From Gaeumannomyces sp. JS-464 (lineage: Eukaryota > Ascomycota > Sordariomycetes > Magnaporthales > Magnaporthaceae): DNA of 64,000 bases. Position 1 is the first letter of the stretch. Each line of letters opens with the position of its first letter. Location of the stretch: assembly GCA_002197995.1 (NCBI GenBank), contig NGZR01000004.1:5208001-5272000 (forward strand), given 5' to 3'. Made by a program: the position numbers and the translations under genes. The notes below the pieces were generated by a model, which had not been told where the DNA came from, made no database searches, and was given only the letters and a program-made list of their open reading frames with translations. Positions 46,650 through 57,695 of this stretch are shown here, piece after piece.

Positions 46650-46996
46650 TTAGCGAGCTTCCCGGTTAGCCTTTTCCCGCTTAATACGCTTTAACTTTTT
46701 TATAACGTTAAACTGTAACAAATTGCACGCATTTTCTTTTTAAACTATGCTTTTTTTTTGTTTTTGTAAACGTTTAAATTTATTATTTAAAACGCAGCGC
46801 TTTTCTTTTATCGTTTTAACTTTTGTTTTTATTTGCTAGTATTAAAAACTAATAAAACGAAATTGTTTAAGGGAAGGATTTAAAATGTCGCAATTTTTGC
46901 GGTTCCGATTAAAACATTCCACGCACCGAAAAAAGTTTTAAAACAAAGCTTTACACTTTTTACGAGAGTTTCGTAATAAAAAAAGCAAAAAAGCAT
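46650..46996 (-). pseudogene. D-family antisense ORF (D4 copy)
   Basis: Complement gives FRCVECFNRNRKNCDIL (C-x2-C-x6-C) and a decayed coiled-coil end before the stop at 46650-46652. A frame change separates the first CxxC half from the second. Homologous to 1853-2200. Confidence 0.5.
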
Positions 46997-47196
46997 TTTG
47001 ATAATAAAAAAACGATTTAAGCAAGCAGGTTTTTACGCTAAAAGGTTTTTTCGCAAAAGAGCGTTTTCGCACCCAACCAAACATTTTGTTAAAATAAAAT
47101 AAAAATAGGAAATGGTAAAAAAAAGTACTTACCACTAATAAAAAGCGGGGTAATAAAATAAAACTAAAAAGATTTGGTTTAAAAAGGGAAACCTAA

Positions 47197-47638
47197 TATT
47201 ACAACTAGCATGCAAGCTTTAAAATAGCAAAACGGGAAAAGCTTTAAATAATGCTTTTGCTTCGCATTAAAACACGTAAATTTACGTAATCCAAGCAAGA
47301 TTTGTAAATTTATAAACAAAACAATAAATTTAAAAGGATTTATAAATTTGTAAGCAAAGCGATAAATTTAAAAAGATTTGTAAATTTGTAAATAAAGTAA
47401 ATTTAAAAACTATTAAAATAAAAGCAGCGTATATATAAAAGATGAATTTCTTATTATTTTAAGTAGCTTTAATTAAAGCTTTAATATTAGTTAACTTAAA
47501 TTAGTTTTTAAGCATTTTTTAAAGCAGCAATTAAATTGTCCTTTTAAATTACGTGTTTTTTTATTTACCAAAACCAGCGATATTGTCCTTTTCACCCTCG
47601 AAGTGCCTTACTTTAAAAGCAAACCTTTAATTGTAACA
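47197..47638 (+). repeat. D4 3' LTR
   Basis: TATTACAACT...AATTGTAACA; middle section has about three tandem AAATTTGTAAGCAAAGCGAT-like units (47,295-47,410). Confidence 0.9.
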
Positions 47639-47681
47639 TGTAATAAGGTTTGGATTTGCTATAACGGTAACGGTTATAAGC

Positions 47682-47950
47682 TTAACCGGGGCGGCGTTTA
47701 ACGCACGCTACTTGCCTGGTAATTTTAGCTTTCGAAAGGCAATTATTACATTTAAAATCGATATGGTCGAAAGCCGCGTGCTTATCGTTATTAAAATCGC
47801 TTTGCAATTTGTGCAAGTCGGCAACGCGACGGCGAAAAGCCGTTTGCTTATTTTTTTTATATTTAAAAAAACGCGGGTTAAATAAAAAAGTATACCAAAT
47901 ACGGGCAATACATACCCGATTAAAAAGGTTTAAATCGCTAAAACCCTAAC
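47682..47950 (-). pseudogene. C antisense ORF (C2 copy)
   Basis: Minus strand, opposite to the inferred C2 orientation. Reads FFKYKKNKQTAFRRRVADLH, then SDFNNDKHAAFDHIDFKCNN and CLSKAKITRQ, ending at TAA 47682-47684. RRxVAD, ND-x2-HA and FKCNN align with the C1 copy at 12349-12936 although the two copies are widely diverged, arguing for past protein-level selection. An open frame on the same strand (47708-47908) in another phase is a shadow. Confidence 0.55.
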
Positions 47951-48646
47951 GCGGCGAATTACCGCTACTATTACTAGCTAATATAATCGTTATATCGAAA
48001 AAACGAAAATTTCGAATTAATAAAAAACGCGGGCGAAATGAATTAAAAACGGCGAAAGCTAGTTACTAATAAAGAAAACGAGGCTGGAAAACGGGAAAAA
48101 AACGGGCGCGTTCCGAAATAAAACCAAAGCGAGCACGGCGAAAAATGGGAATGGTTATCGCAGCGGAAAAAAAAAAGCAAAAAACGCGGGGTGGAAATTT
48201 TTCTTTAAAACCTTAAACAAAAAAGGAAATAAGTAAAAAGCGAAAAAAGCACGCTTAAAATATAATATAAGGTTAAGCTAGCACCGATAAAAAAGGAAAG
48301 CACGTTTTAACCCGACATAATATTTAAACAAAACGACGTTAACGTAAAAGCAATAACTTAGCGATATATAACCAAACAAAAGTAAGCACGCTTTAGCCCG
48401 CACGCGACATTTAAGCAAATCGATACTAAAACCCAAATAACAATAGTAAAAACGCGTTCGAAAACGTTTAGCAACGCTTTATACCAAATAGCGGCTAAGC
48501 CGGAACGGTACACCGGGACGATTAAACATTAATACGGAAAAACCACCAAGGTTAAAACTAATTATAAAAGGACAAAGCTTTAGTTCGGAAACTAACCGGG
48601 AACTTTTTAAAAGCAAAACGAAAAATAAACTAGGAAAAAAAGGCTA

Positions 48647-48824
48647 TGTTATAATTCCGTGCTAATAGCACGGGTTATAAGCTTAAAGGTTACTTTTAAC
48701 CCGTTTTATTATATAATGAAAGCCAATTTTCGAAAAGGAAATTGCTTTTTTTTTCCTTTTTTTTTTATAATATAACATTATTTCGGCATTTATTAACCAC
48801 TACTTATTAGTTTAGCTTATTACA
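48647..48824 (+). repeat. C2 3' LTR
   Basis: TGTTATAATTCC...GCTTATTACA; the complement of 20785-20973. 178 bp. Confidence 0.85.
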
Positions 48825-50230
48825 ATTTATTAAACCTTTTAATTCCTTAATAGGATATGGGATTTTTTAAAAAATTAAAAAAAACGGGACGGAGCGAATA
48901 TGCATTAATTACCAACCGTTAAATAAAGCTATTATAAAAGATTAGTATTTTTTGCTTTTTATCGACGAGTTAAAAAAACATATTTAAAAAAGCCCGGTAT
49001 TTTACGGTTTTAAATTTACGCAAAACGTATAGTGTATTACGAATTAAAAAGGGTTAAAAATGGTTAACAGCTTTTAAAAAAAAATTTAAATGCTACGAGT
49101 TTTTAATAATAACTTTTAGTTTTATTAACGCATTAATTACGTTTTAAAAAACAATCGACTATATGCTGCGCAAATACCTCGATGTTTTCGTATTTGCATA
49201 TTTAAACGATATTTTAGTTTTTTCGAAAACGTTGGAAAAAATAAAACAGCACGTATTTAAAATGCTTTAAAAGCTATTCGAAGCAAAGCTTTTTGTTAAA
49301 CTAGGAAAATGTGTATAATATATTTAAAAAATCGCTTTTTGGGTTTTATAATTACATTAAAACAAATTGGGATAAACCTTAAAAAAGTTTAAATTGCTTA
49401 AATTAAAAAAGCTTTTAATAACGTTTAATATAATAATGTTTTAGTAATAGTAAATAGGTTTACCAAATACACCTTATTTTTACTATATAAAAAAAGCAGT
49501 AATGCTAAAAAATTAGCATATGTTTTTATTAAAAACGTAATAGCGGAATACGAAACGTTAAACCGTTTAATTACAAATAAAAATAAATTATTTATAAGTA
49601 AATTTTAAAAAGGATTTACGGCTAATTTAAAAGCAAAACATTTTTTATTAATAATTTATTATTTTTAAACGAATAGATAAATAAACGAATAAATTAAATT
49701 ATAAAATAGTATTTTCGTTATTACGTTAATTATAAATAAAACAATTAAGTATAACTACTTTTTATAGCACAATTCGCGTATAATAATTCGGTATATAAAA
49801 TAAAAATTATACCGTTTTTTGCAAACTACGGGTTTACATTTATAGCATACGGCAAACTTAAAATAAAAAAATACGTTTTAATAGCGGAAATACAAATGGG
49901 AAAGTTTATTAAACTATATAAACACTTTTAAATAAAATTGGAAAAGTTATAATAACGTATATCCATTTAAACTAATAAAAAAAAAAATCGAAAAACCGAC
50001 TTTTAAAAAAAGGGATAACGTTTATCTTTTTCGACGTAATATTAAAAAAAACGATTAAACGATAAGCTAAATTATAAAACATTAAAACCTTTTAAAAATA
50101 CTAAAAAAAGGTTTAAACGTTAATTACGAATTCCAATTACTATTAACCATAAATTCCCACCCGGTTTTTTTACGTTTCCCTATTTAAACCCGCACTTTTA
50201 ATGCGGAAAGCAATAAGTTAATAAAAGTTA

Positions 50231-52086
50231 ACGTGGTTTATAATAAGGGGACATTAGTTAATAGGTTCTATAACACGCGACCACCGCGACTTTTTTTTCG
50301 CGACCAATTCCTCGCCTATAACAATGTTAATAGGAAACGACGAAAGCCGGGTAATGCTTACCTTTCGGGCTTTACAATTTAACCTAAAACTAAGCATACG
50401 GAAAGCTGTAAAAATTTACTCGGTCGCGAAAATAACTTTAACGCGTCGAAAGCGGGGCCTACCTGCTTAACGCGATACCATGCCCGGATTACGGAAATTA
50501 ACGGAATCCGAAAAGGAAACGCTTATTAAGTACATACTCGAGCTGGATTTTCGCGCATTCCCTCCTCGGCATTTTAATGTTAAAAATATAACCAACCGAT
50601 TGCTCGCTAAACGCGACGCGGGTACCGTTAGCAAACGTTAAGTTAAAAGGTTCGTTAAACGCCGCCCGGAGCTCGGCACGCGCTAAATTCGAAAATACGA
50701 TTATTAAAAGGCCAAATGCGAAAATCCCAAGCTCGTTTTTGCCTAATTCGACTTTATGCGAAATATTATAACCAAATATAGCATTTTAAATAACGATATT
50801 TATAACTTCGACGAAACCGGCTTTTTTATAAGCATAATCGCCGCCGTTATAATTATTACAACATCGAAAAGCCGTAATAAAGCAAAACTGGTTTAACTTA
50901 ACAACCGGAAATAGGTTACAGTTATTTAGGGGGTTAATAATTGCGGTTAAGCAATCCCCCTTTTTATTATCGTTAAAAGGCAGTATTATTTAGCTAATTA
51001 GTATTCGGAAACCGACCTTTTACGCGATTAGGTTATTGCAACGAGTTTTAACGGGTAAATTACGAACGAGCTCGGTTTAAAATGGATTTAGCATTTCGAT
51101 AAACACATAGCATCGCGCGTAAATGGCCCTTATCGTTTATTAGTGCTAAACGGCCACGAAAGCCACCATTCGACGGATTTCGAACTTTATTGCTAAAAAC
51201 ATAACATTATTACGCTTTGCATGCTTTCGCATTCGTTTTACTTCTTTTAGCCGTTTAACGTTAAGTGTTTTAACCCGTTAAAAAAAGCGTACGGTCGACA
51301 AATCGAAAACTTAATAAGGTTATACGTTAACCACGTAACTAAGGTCGAGTTTCTTTTAGCGTTTAAAACGGCATTTTTTACCTTTATAACCGAAGGAAAC
51401 ATTCGGGAAAGCTTTTAAAAGGCTGGTTTTGCTCCATTCGATCCGGATTCGGTTTTGGAAAAGTTAAATGTAAAGCTACGAACTCCAATTCCTTCGAAAA
51501 AGCCCTTAAGCGACGCCGAACCTTGGACCTTTAAAACGCCCCAAACAGCTAGGGACGCAACTTCGCAATTCGAATATATTAAAGCTCGAATTTCCAATTA
51601 CCGAAGCAGCTTTTCGTTACCTATGCTATCGGCTGTAAACCAATTAACGAAAAGGGTTAAAGCAATTATGCATCGGGTTAACCTTTTAAAGGAAAAGTGC
51701 TCCAAGCTACGAAAGGCGAACGAGGCGCTAAGCAAACGCCGGAGGGCCAAAAAAACACGTGTCCGATAAGGAAGGTTACATATTGTCGAAAAGGTACGAG
51801 ATGCTTTAAACCAGGAAAAGCTAAATGGATAGCTATAGCAAAAAATGCGCGATTATAAGGGTTAAAGAAAAAGGGCGACGACGACTCGTCGGCGATGTGG
51901 CATTTGCGGTAAAACCGGATACAATGCGCGCATTTGCCAGGAGGAAGTAAAAACGTCCGATGTATACAGTTCCGAATAGTTTAAATGGATTCCTGGCGTT
52001 ATTAGGTTGGTATGCGCGTCGATTAACTGGAGGTCGGGGTGTCGTGGCCCATTAACTAATGTGGCCCATTTACTAATAAACCACGT
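50231..52086 (+). mobile_element. Fot1/pogo-like DNA transposon 3, inside D5
   Basis: 1856 bp, inverted ends ACGTGGTTTATAATAAGGGG and, at right, complement of ACGTGGTTTATTAGTAAATG, with TA at 50229-50230 and 52087-52088. It sits in the linker between integrase and chromodomain. Confidence 0.9.
50480..51769 (+). pseudogene. Fot1-3 transposase, 429 codons
   Basis: Start ATG 50480 (MPGLRKLTESEKETLIKYIL), NFDETGF near 50,812, LNGHESHHSTDFELYC near 51,150, FNPLKKAYGRQIENLIRLY, VTKVEFLLAFKTAFFTF, and a C-terminal basic coil open from 51455 (VNLLKEKCSKLRKANEALSK, KKTRVR). The catalytic order fits the pogo/Fot1 DDE type; the second aspartate is N here. It is the best preserved of the three copies, with fewer stops. 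Confidence 0.85.
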
Positions 52087-52447
52087 TAACCCAAAATAAA
52101 AGTACGAAATTAAAAAAATCTTAAACGAAAACGTAATTAACGGAACTAAGCATTATTTGGTTAAATAAGCAAGGTATGAAATTAAAAAAAAAGCATTTAA
52201 AAGGAAAAAATTAATTTTAAAAAAGCACTAAAAGCTTTTAAAAAATATTACCGAAAGGCTTTAAAAAAGGAGTTAACCTTTGTGCTAAAACTTAAGCTTC
52301 GATTTAAAACACCCGCATTAAAGTAAAAAACTTACTACAGCTAAGCAGGGTTAAAAGACTTAAATCGTGCGCGACTTTAAAGTCGGCCTAACCCGGGGAT
52401 AACGAAAGGAAATTAGGAACCAGCGAATTCGAAAAAGCGACGGGCGC

Positions 52448-52827
52448 TTAGTTAGCAGCTTTTCCAACCTCCTTTCGCTTAACCCGTTCCAACTTTTCCA
52501 CAGCGTTAATACCGCGCCGAAACGCGCGCATTTTCTTTTTAAACCACATTTTTTTTTTTTTTTTTGCGTTTTTAAACACTTAATACGAGCATTGGTAGCG
52601 AGAACCTCCCGTTTTACGGTACGGCGCTTTTCTTCCTTTGCTTCCAGTTCGGCCTTTAATTTTGCGTGCTGCTCCCCGATTTTCCGGAGCTATGCGGGAA
52701 AAAGGCCCAGGATGTTACAACCCGAGCGGTTTTAACCAAAGCATTCCACGCACCGCGATAAATCCTAAAAAGAGGCTTCGCACCTTTTACGCTTTAAAAC
52801 TTCGTGGCAAAAGGAACAAAAAGGCAT
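52448..52827 (-). pseudogene. D-family antisense ORF (D5 copy)
   Basis: ATG 52827 gives MPFCSFCHEVLKRKRCEASF, a TAG, LSRCVECFG, a TAA, NRSGCNILGLFP: the same C-x2-C-x7-C and C-x2-C-x6-C pattern as D1. Then KIGEQHAKLKAELEAKEEKR, coiled coil, RAFRRGIN, VEKLERVKRKEVGKAAN and the stop at 52448-52450. A run of 18 or more A residues (minus strand, about 52,550-52,567) shifts the frame in the middle of the coil. An upstream frame MFGRVRKRLFAEKK (52,918) is open but out of phase. Confidence 0.6.
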
Positions 52828-53031
52828 TTCGATAGAAAAAAGAAAATTTAAACAAGCAGGTCTTTACGCTAAAAGGTTTTTTTTCCGCGAAAAGACGTTT
52901 TCGTACCCGACCAAACATCTCGTTAGCTAAAAAAGGAAAGAAATGGTAAAAAAGGAAAGTATTTACCAATTAACGAAAAGCGGGGCAGTAAGGTATGGCT
53001 AAAAGGATTTAGCTTAAAAAGCGAAACCTAA

Positions 53032-53484
53032 TATTACGACCAACATGCAAACCCCAAAACCTAAAACGGGAGGAGCTTTAAATAGCGCCCCTACCCCGTA
53101 CAACGTAAAAACACAAAAGTTACGTAACTAGGCAAATTACCTAAAAAGGATTTGTAGATTTGTAAAAACTTAAAATAAAGCGATATATTTAAAAAGGATT
53201 TGTGGATTTGTAAAAACTTAGGACAAAGCGACAAATCCAAAAAGGATTTGTGGATTTGCGGGAACTTAAAGCAAAGCTATTATAAGAGATGGGTCTCCTA
53301 CCTCTCCTAGATAGCTCGGATTGAGGCTTCGGCATCAGTCAACCTAAGTTAGCTCCAAGGCACCCCCTTGGGCAAGCAATCTAGACTACTGTCACCAAGT
53401 TCACCCGACTCCCCCTAAAAGCGTACTGTTCAGGACACCTCCCTTAGGCGGCCCTACCCTAGGAGCAGAAGCCCGATTGTAACA
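53032..53484 (+). repeat. D5 3' LTR, half RIP-altered
   Basis: TATTACGACC...GATTGTAACA. It has three tandem units AAAAAGGATTTGTGGATTTG (53,147-53,275, period about 58). Upstream of about 53,280 the sequence is RIP-like; downstream it keeps CA/TG-rich words such as GGCATCAGTCAACC. Confidence 0.9.
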
Positions 53485-53814
53485 GCTAACTTTAAGGATC
53501 GATAGCCTAAGCTTCCGCCGGAAAAGGGTGCTATTGTAAGCATCACAATAGGGAGACGGTGGGGCGTACGTGTATCAACCATGGCGGACCTTGGCTTGGC
53601 ATCCAGGCCAAACTGCCGCCTGAATCGGCGACCAGCGCCAGCCAAATTCGGCGGCGAATTTCCGTGGAACTTACATTGGTGCTGTAAAGTGGGTGTCTAT
53701 TTGCGGCAAACTCACGGAAGAGCAAAGCAGCAAGAAACAAACCTCGACACTAGTGTCTATCCAGTCTTGCGCCGAAAGGCGAAACGAGAAACCTGTCCCA
53801 AACCACAACACCGG
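53485..53814. other. left edge of the GC-normal island, no gene seen
   Basis: Base composition changes to about 50% GC. No protein family or RNA is recognised. Confidence 0.6.
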
Positions 53815-54896
53815 CTACGCACCTTCCACTGGCTCCCAGCGCCAATTCTCCGGGATCCTCCCCGACGCAATGTACCGCATCTCCGGCTCCGACCTTGTCG
53901 GCTCCGCGAGCTGGTCGTCCGAGCACCCGCCGCTAGTGGCGCAGTACCATCGCAGAACGGAAATGTCCTCATCTGAATCGTCCTCCGCGATGCCCTGCTT
54001 CGCCGGCGTCTTGGCCTCGCCCACGCGGATGAAGAAGGCCGTGATCGGAAGCGAGTACTACGACAGGTTAGATATGTCGGCGAGGCTAATGGCGGAGAAG
54101 ACGGAGGCGGCGGGCCGGCGCTTCGTCGATGTTGTGACCGATGTCTCCGAGTGCGCGTCCGACAGTTGCTGCTTGCGGTACACGCGCGAGCTCTGCAGGA
54201 CCAGCTCCAGTTCGTCCGCTAGCGACGTCGGCCGAGGGGAAGCCGCATCAACAACATCCGGCAGTCCTTCGTCTCTTCCTCCTTCTGGCTCCCCGACGGT
54301 ACCAGCACTTGCTGCGTCGTCGTCGTCGACCTCCGTATCCGGCTGCCCGGCCGTGCTCTGGCCAGCAGCACTCTCGAGACGCGTCAGTCTGACCGACAGC
54401 GCCGAGCTGCCGGCAACAGCCTGCTCGACCAGCGTGCGCAGCCTGGCGACCGAGTCCCTCGTGTCCGCCGCCGACCCTGCGGAGAAGACGGCGAGCATGC
54501 AGTTGAGCGACCTCTTGTGGTTCCGTAGGCGCGCCAGGAGTCGCGCCACCTCCTTCTCCCTGCGCATCCAGCGGGCGCGGTCAAACGTGCCCGAGACGCG
54601 TCCTCCACGGTTGCTATTGCTGCTGTACACGAGCCCGAGGTTGTCGACAAGTGCTTCGAGCTCGTCCTTGTTCATAGCGCACCCCATGAGCGAGGCAGCG
54701 AGCTGCTCGAGCAGGACGAGCTCGCGCCGCTCCGCGGGGACGGGCAGGCGGCCAGCGAGGAAGCGCTGGATCTGGCGCAGTGCTGCCGCGACGTCGCACA
54801 GCTCGGTCAGGACGGCGCGGCAGAGCAGCGGCGCGTCAGCTTGGCATCGGCGCCAAGGAGGCCGGCCACCGAGGCCGCCATGGCAAAGGGGTCCAT
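53815..54896 (-). pseudogene. fungal STAND-type N-terminal domain gene, frameshifted
   Basis: ATG 54896 begins MDPFAMAASVAGLLGADAKL, the hallmark start of the fungal N-terminal helical domain found on NACHT/ankyrin intracellular sensors. At about 54,825-54,836 the frame changes; the continuation is open for about 250 codons: LCRAVLTELCDVAAALRQIQ, LEQLAASLMGCAMNKDELEA, RREKEVARLLARLRNHKRSL, SVARLRTLVEQAVAGSSALS, and SVFSAISLADISNLS, then TAG at 54058-54060. The same frame reads on for about 80 codons to 53815 (YSLPITAFFIRVGEAKTPAK). Such genes usually have this domain near 300 residues, so body length is normal. CTAAC...GTAG around the stop resembles an intron end, but no donor was found. There is no TAA excess, so decay here is not RIP. 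Frameshift could also be a sequencing error. Confidence 0.7.
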
Positions 54897-57276
54897 TATT
54901 TGGGAATTTAATCGTCGGTGTTTGGATTTGCCCGCACCAGACTTGTGGGACGATTTTGGACGAGCACGAATGACGGCTAGGTAAAGAAAGAAGCCTTTGC
55001 CGCCTCAACGTCGTGGAAGCCTCGCGGTCTGCCGGCGGGGGCATCCTGGCTCCCATCGTGGAGGCTATGCCCACTAGTCGGTGAATCTAGTCTGTAGCCG
55101 AAGCTGCCCGATTGGCCTGACCCAAGGCCGCGACGCGCCGGTGAGGGGTACCTACTCGTTGCCCTGAGAGCGGGCTGCGTCGCGACAATCGAGGGGCTAC
55201 ACCGTATTATTATATTACTACGGCTTCCGATGTTTGATACTTATTCTATGGACCAAAAAGAATGAAGTAAAAAGCTGTCGATACGATCCCGTTGGGGCTG
55301 GAACCTAAAATCCCCCCCGGAAAGCAACTGGAGCTGGAACCAGGGACCTCCTGCTTCCCTCGTTACCCCACCTCCCACCCCTCCCACCCCTCCCTCTGCT
55401 AGTAAGGGAGACCCACGGCGCACTGACAAACGAGGTCGGCTGTAGAGACGCTCCTCGCAGCGAGGTTCAAATTAATCGCTAGCAAAGAATAGTCCAAGCG
55501 GCATGCGACATATAGCAGGAACCTCTGCAAAAATCCTGTGGTCGGGAATCGGCAGCTGGTCATTCGTCGATCGTCCTGTTCGTCCCTGCCAAGATAAGTA
55601 ACAGCCATACGAGCATGTCTGGTACGTCTATCGCATGTGCTCGACTTGATAGGTAGCTCATCTTCGGCTAAACCAACACTTGGTTATCGAAGACAGTGGT
55701 TCAAGCATAACGCCCTCCAGCGATGCAGGACATAAGCATTTAAATGCATTGTTGCCAGCAGAGAAGCCAGACCACAAGTCACTGTTCATCACGTCCAGTC
55801 TCAGCGACATAGACCCTATGAGAGCCCTCGGCAAATTGCCATACTCTCACTATTCCATAATATCTCAACATTGCGGGAAGCATAATGGATCACCAACTGT
55901 CTGAACGTCTATGGGACAAACTATGTGTAACAGAATCGCAACAGTGCCAAGATATTGTTGGGCCGAGGTTCCCAAGCTCGAGAACTTCCCAGACCCAGAC
56001 GAGCCATCGTCACGACTTGGACCACGCAACCGCCCAAGGCAGGCATGGTGGACTGGATTGAATCTGTGCGGCGGCAAGGTCCCAGGGCATCGAGCTTGGG
56101 ACGGCCAGCCCGGAATTCTAGCCAGGGCGGCCGCCACGGCGGGCCCCAAGACGCCAGACAAGGCGCCTACACAAGACGCGTGATGACGCCATGGTCTATG
56201 GCGGGGATCCCAGGAGGCTTGCATCTTTCAGAAGCTCTGCAAGAGTTTCAAGAATATCATGACCGGCTTTGGACCGATTGATGCACCGGAGGATCAACAG
56301 ATGCGCATTCCCCTTGTCGGAGGGTACCGGGAGCCCGCCTGCCCGCCCGTGTCTGGCTCCTCGCAGGCACGAGGCGTTTCGCCAACGAAAAACACGGTCA
56401 AGTGCACAAACAGACTCAGGGGCGGGTTATGACCCGTCGTCTGCATATGCCGGGTAGAGTGTTTCTCTGGGGCGCGGTGCGAGGTTCTACGTGCCTCCCG
56501 CGACACGCTTGGCATGAATGTCGAGATCAGCATCTCGTACGCTGTAGCCAGTCCCCACGGCAGCAGTACTCGATCCGGCGCCAGCGGCGGTAAGGCAGCG
56601 ACTTGACGGTTCTTCGCATCAATCTACTCATGCCTCCGTGGCGCCCACGACCATCCCATACGATGCACAGGGCCAACTATGCATGCTGCATCTCTCGTGG
56701 GTTGCATTGCTTTTAACGCTTTCGTCCTTCAAAAATACCATGGACCTGTACTAGCCGTAAAACTCCGACGAGGGTCTTTGTTATAAGCCTGGCCATCCTT
56801 GCTATTGTAGGGATAAGAAGTAAACCGGCGAGGTCCTCGCTCCTCTTTGGGGCTGCCTGACCGGCTCGCTCACTCGATTGACTCCATCGTGCAGGGACCT
56901 GATGCTGGTGGAGGGCGAGTGAAGTACCGTGGGCTAACCATATAGGCTCGGTTGCCTCTAGATAAGTAGTGTTAGCACGTGGATGCGTATGACTTCTGGG
57001 GGTTGGCCCCTGTTTTAGTTGTCAGGCCTTTCGCACCTGTAGTTGTGTCGTCGTATTACAATGGGTGCGCCAAGAAATTATTCGTTCGGCACCGTTGTTC
57101 TTTTTCCTATGTGGTCACAGGGCTACTGCTAGCTGTCGTTCCTGCCCTATGCTTCATCCGACCCCTGCCTTCCCGCCAGATGCAGCTCTCTGGGGCTGAG
57201 GGGCTGTGGACCGTTAACCTTTGCCTTTGCACGAACTTGAATTGGGCAATAGCGCGACCCGGGCAAGCTCCACTTG
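54897..57276. other. no recognisable gene (island)
   Basis: Several short open frames on both strands (for example 55865-56224 minus, 55955-56281 plus, 56269-56457 plus) overlap in different phases. The stretch 56,230-56,600 gives protein-like words in changing frames (GVSPTKNTVKCTNRL, TLGMNVEISISYAVAS), perhaps a frameshifted relic. I do not recognise a family. Confidence 0.5.
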
Positions 57277-57464
57277 GAGAGAGAGAGAGAGAGAGTATAT
57301 TTAACGTCAGCTAGTCGGGATCTACCAGTCCCTGCCTCCCAGGGGGCATATGACGTGCTAGCGCTACCTAAGCTTGACACGAGGCTATATGTTGCTATCA
57401 AGGCGGCTAACAAATTAAACCATAGGGCAAGCCAGCACAAAAAAAAAAAAAAAAAAAAAAAAAA
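57277..57464 (+). repeat. (GA)n tract and 26-nt poly(A)
   Basis: GA repeat at 57277-57295 and an uninterrupted A26 at 57439-57464. The poly(A) could be the tail of a retroposed transcript ending here; no matching flanking duplication was found. Confidence 0.7.
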
Positions 57465-57645
57465 GGCCAGGCCTACCCAAGGCACACGGAGTTCGGGCCG
57501 CATTCCGGCGCTCCTTGTTGGTGAGCGGGCAATCGGCAAAAGGGCGAATATACGCCAGGGCGTTGTAGGCGCTGCGGGCGGCGCAATAAGCGCCGCGGGT
57601 GGTAGAGAAACGCAGTCGGCCGGCAAAGTGCCGGAAAAAAAGTAG

Positions 57646-57695
57646 GGCCGGGTATAAGCGGAGGGGATCACAATGGTCCCCCCCTAGGCCCGGCC
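57646..57695. other. GC-rich hairpin
   Basis: GGCCGGG (57646-57652) pairs with CCCGGCC (57689-57695), with an inner GGGGATC/GGTCCCC stem. Could be an RNA hairpin or decayed element end. Confidence 0.5.

Larger units (their letters stand above)
40769..47638 (+). mobile_element. D4: chromovirus, 5' LTR truncated by F
   Basis: Last 56 bp of a D LTR (40769-40824, ending TTTTAATTATAACA), then the D primer-site region TTTTAATTAATTTTATTTAA also seen in D3 and D6, gag, protease, RT, RNase H, integrase, chromodomain, tRNA-like sequence, antisense ORF, purine tract and 3' LTR (47197-47638). Confidence 0.9.
47639..48824 (+). mobile_element. C2: 3' remnant of a second family C element
   Basis: Ends in an LTR (48647-48824) that is the reverse complement of C1's, preceded by the purine tract AGGAAAAAAAGGCTA. 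Orientation is therefore plus. The 5' side is cut by D4 and the 3' side meets D5 RT at 48825. Confidence 0.8.
48825..52260 (+). pseudogene. D5 pol fragments: RT, integrase, chromodomain
   Basis: RT words at 48,830-49,330 (FAYLNDILVFSKT, YLDD altered, near 49,190), integrase core from about 49,400 (LVIVNRFTKYTLFLLY), then after Fot1-3 a chromodomain-like KKILNENVINGTKHYLVK near 52,110-52,170. Dead by deletion and stops. Confidence 0.75.
48825..53484 (+). mobile_element. D5: chromovirus remnant with internal deletion and a Fot1 insertion
   Basis: Starts abruptly in RT at 48825 beside the C2 LTR and reads to 3' LTR 53032-53484. Near 49,395 the sequence jumps from RT to the integrase core, so about 1 kb (counterpart about 44,36x-45,41x of D4) is missing. 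Fot1-3 lies before the chromodomain. No tRNA-like sequence is present here. Confidence 0.85.

Noticed and set aside
53693..54973. 426-codon plus-strand open frame
   Set aside because: It lies opposite the STAND N-terminal domain frame and is Ser/Arg/Ala-rich; GC-rich coding DNA commonly leaves such antisense shadows.
55241..55608. possible gene on the minus strand (62- and 69-codon frames)
   Set aside because: Short, overlapping, pyrimidine-tract-derived frames with no recognisable features.
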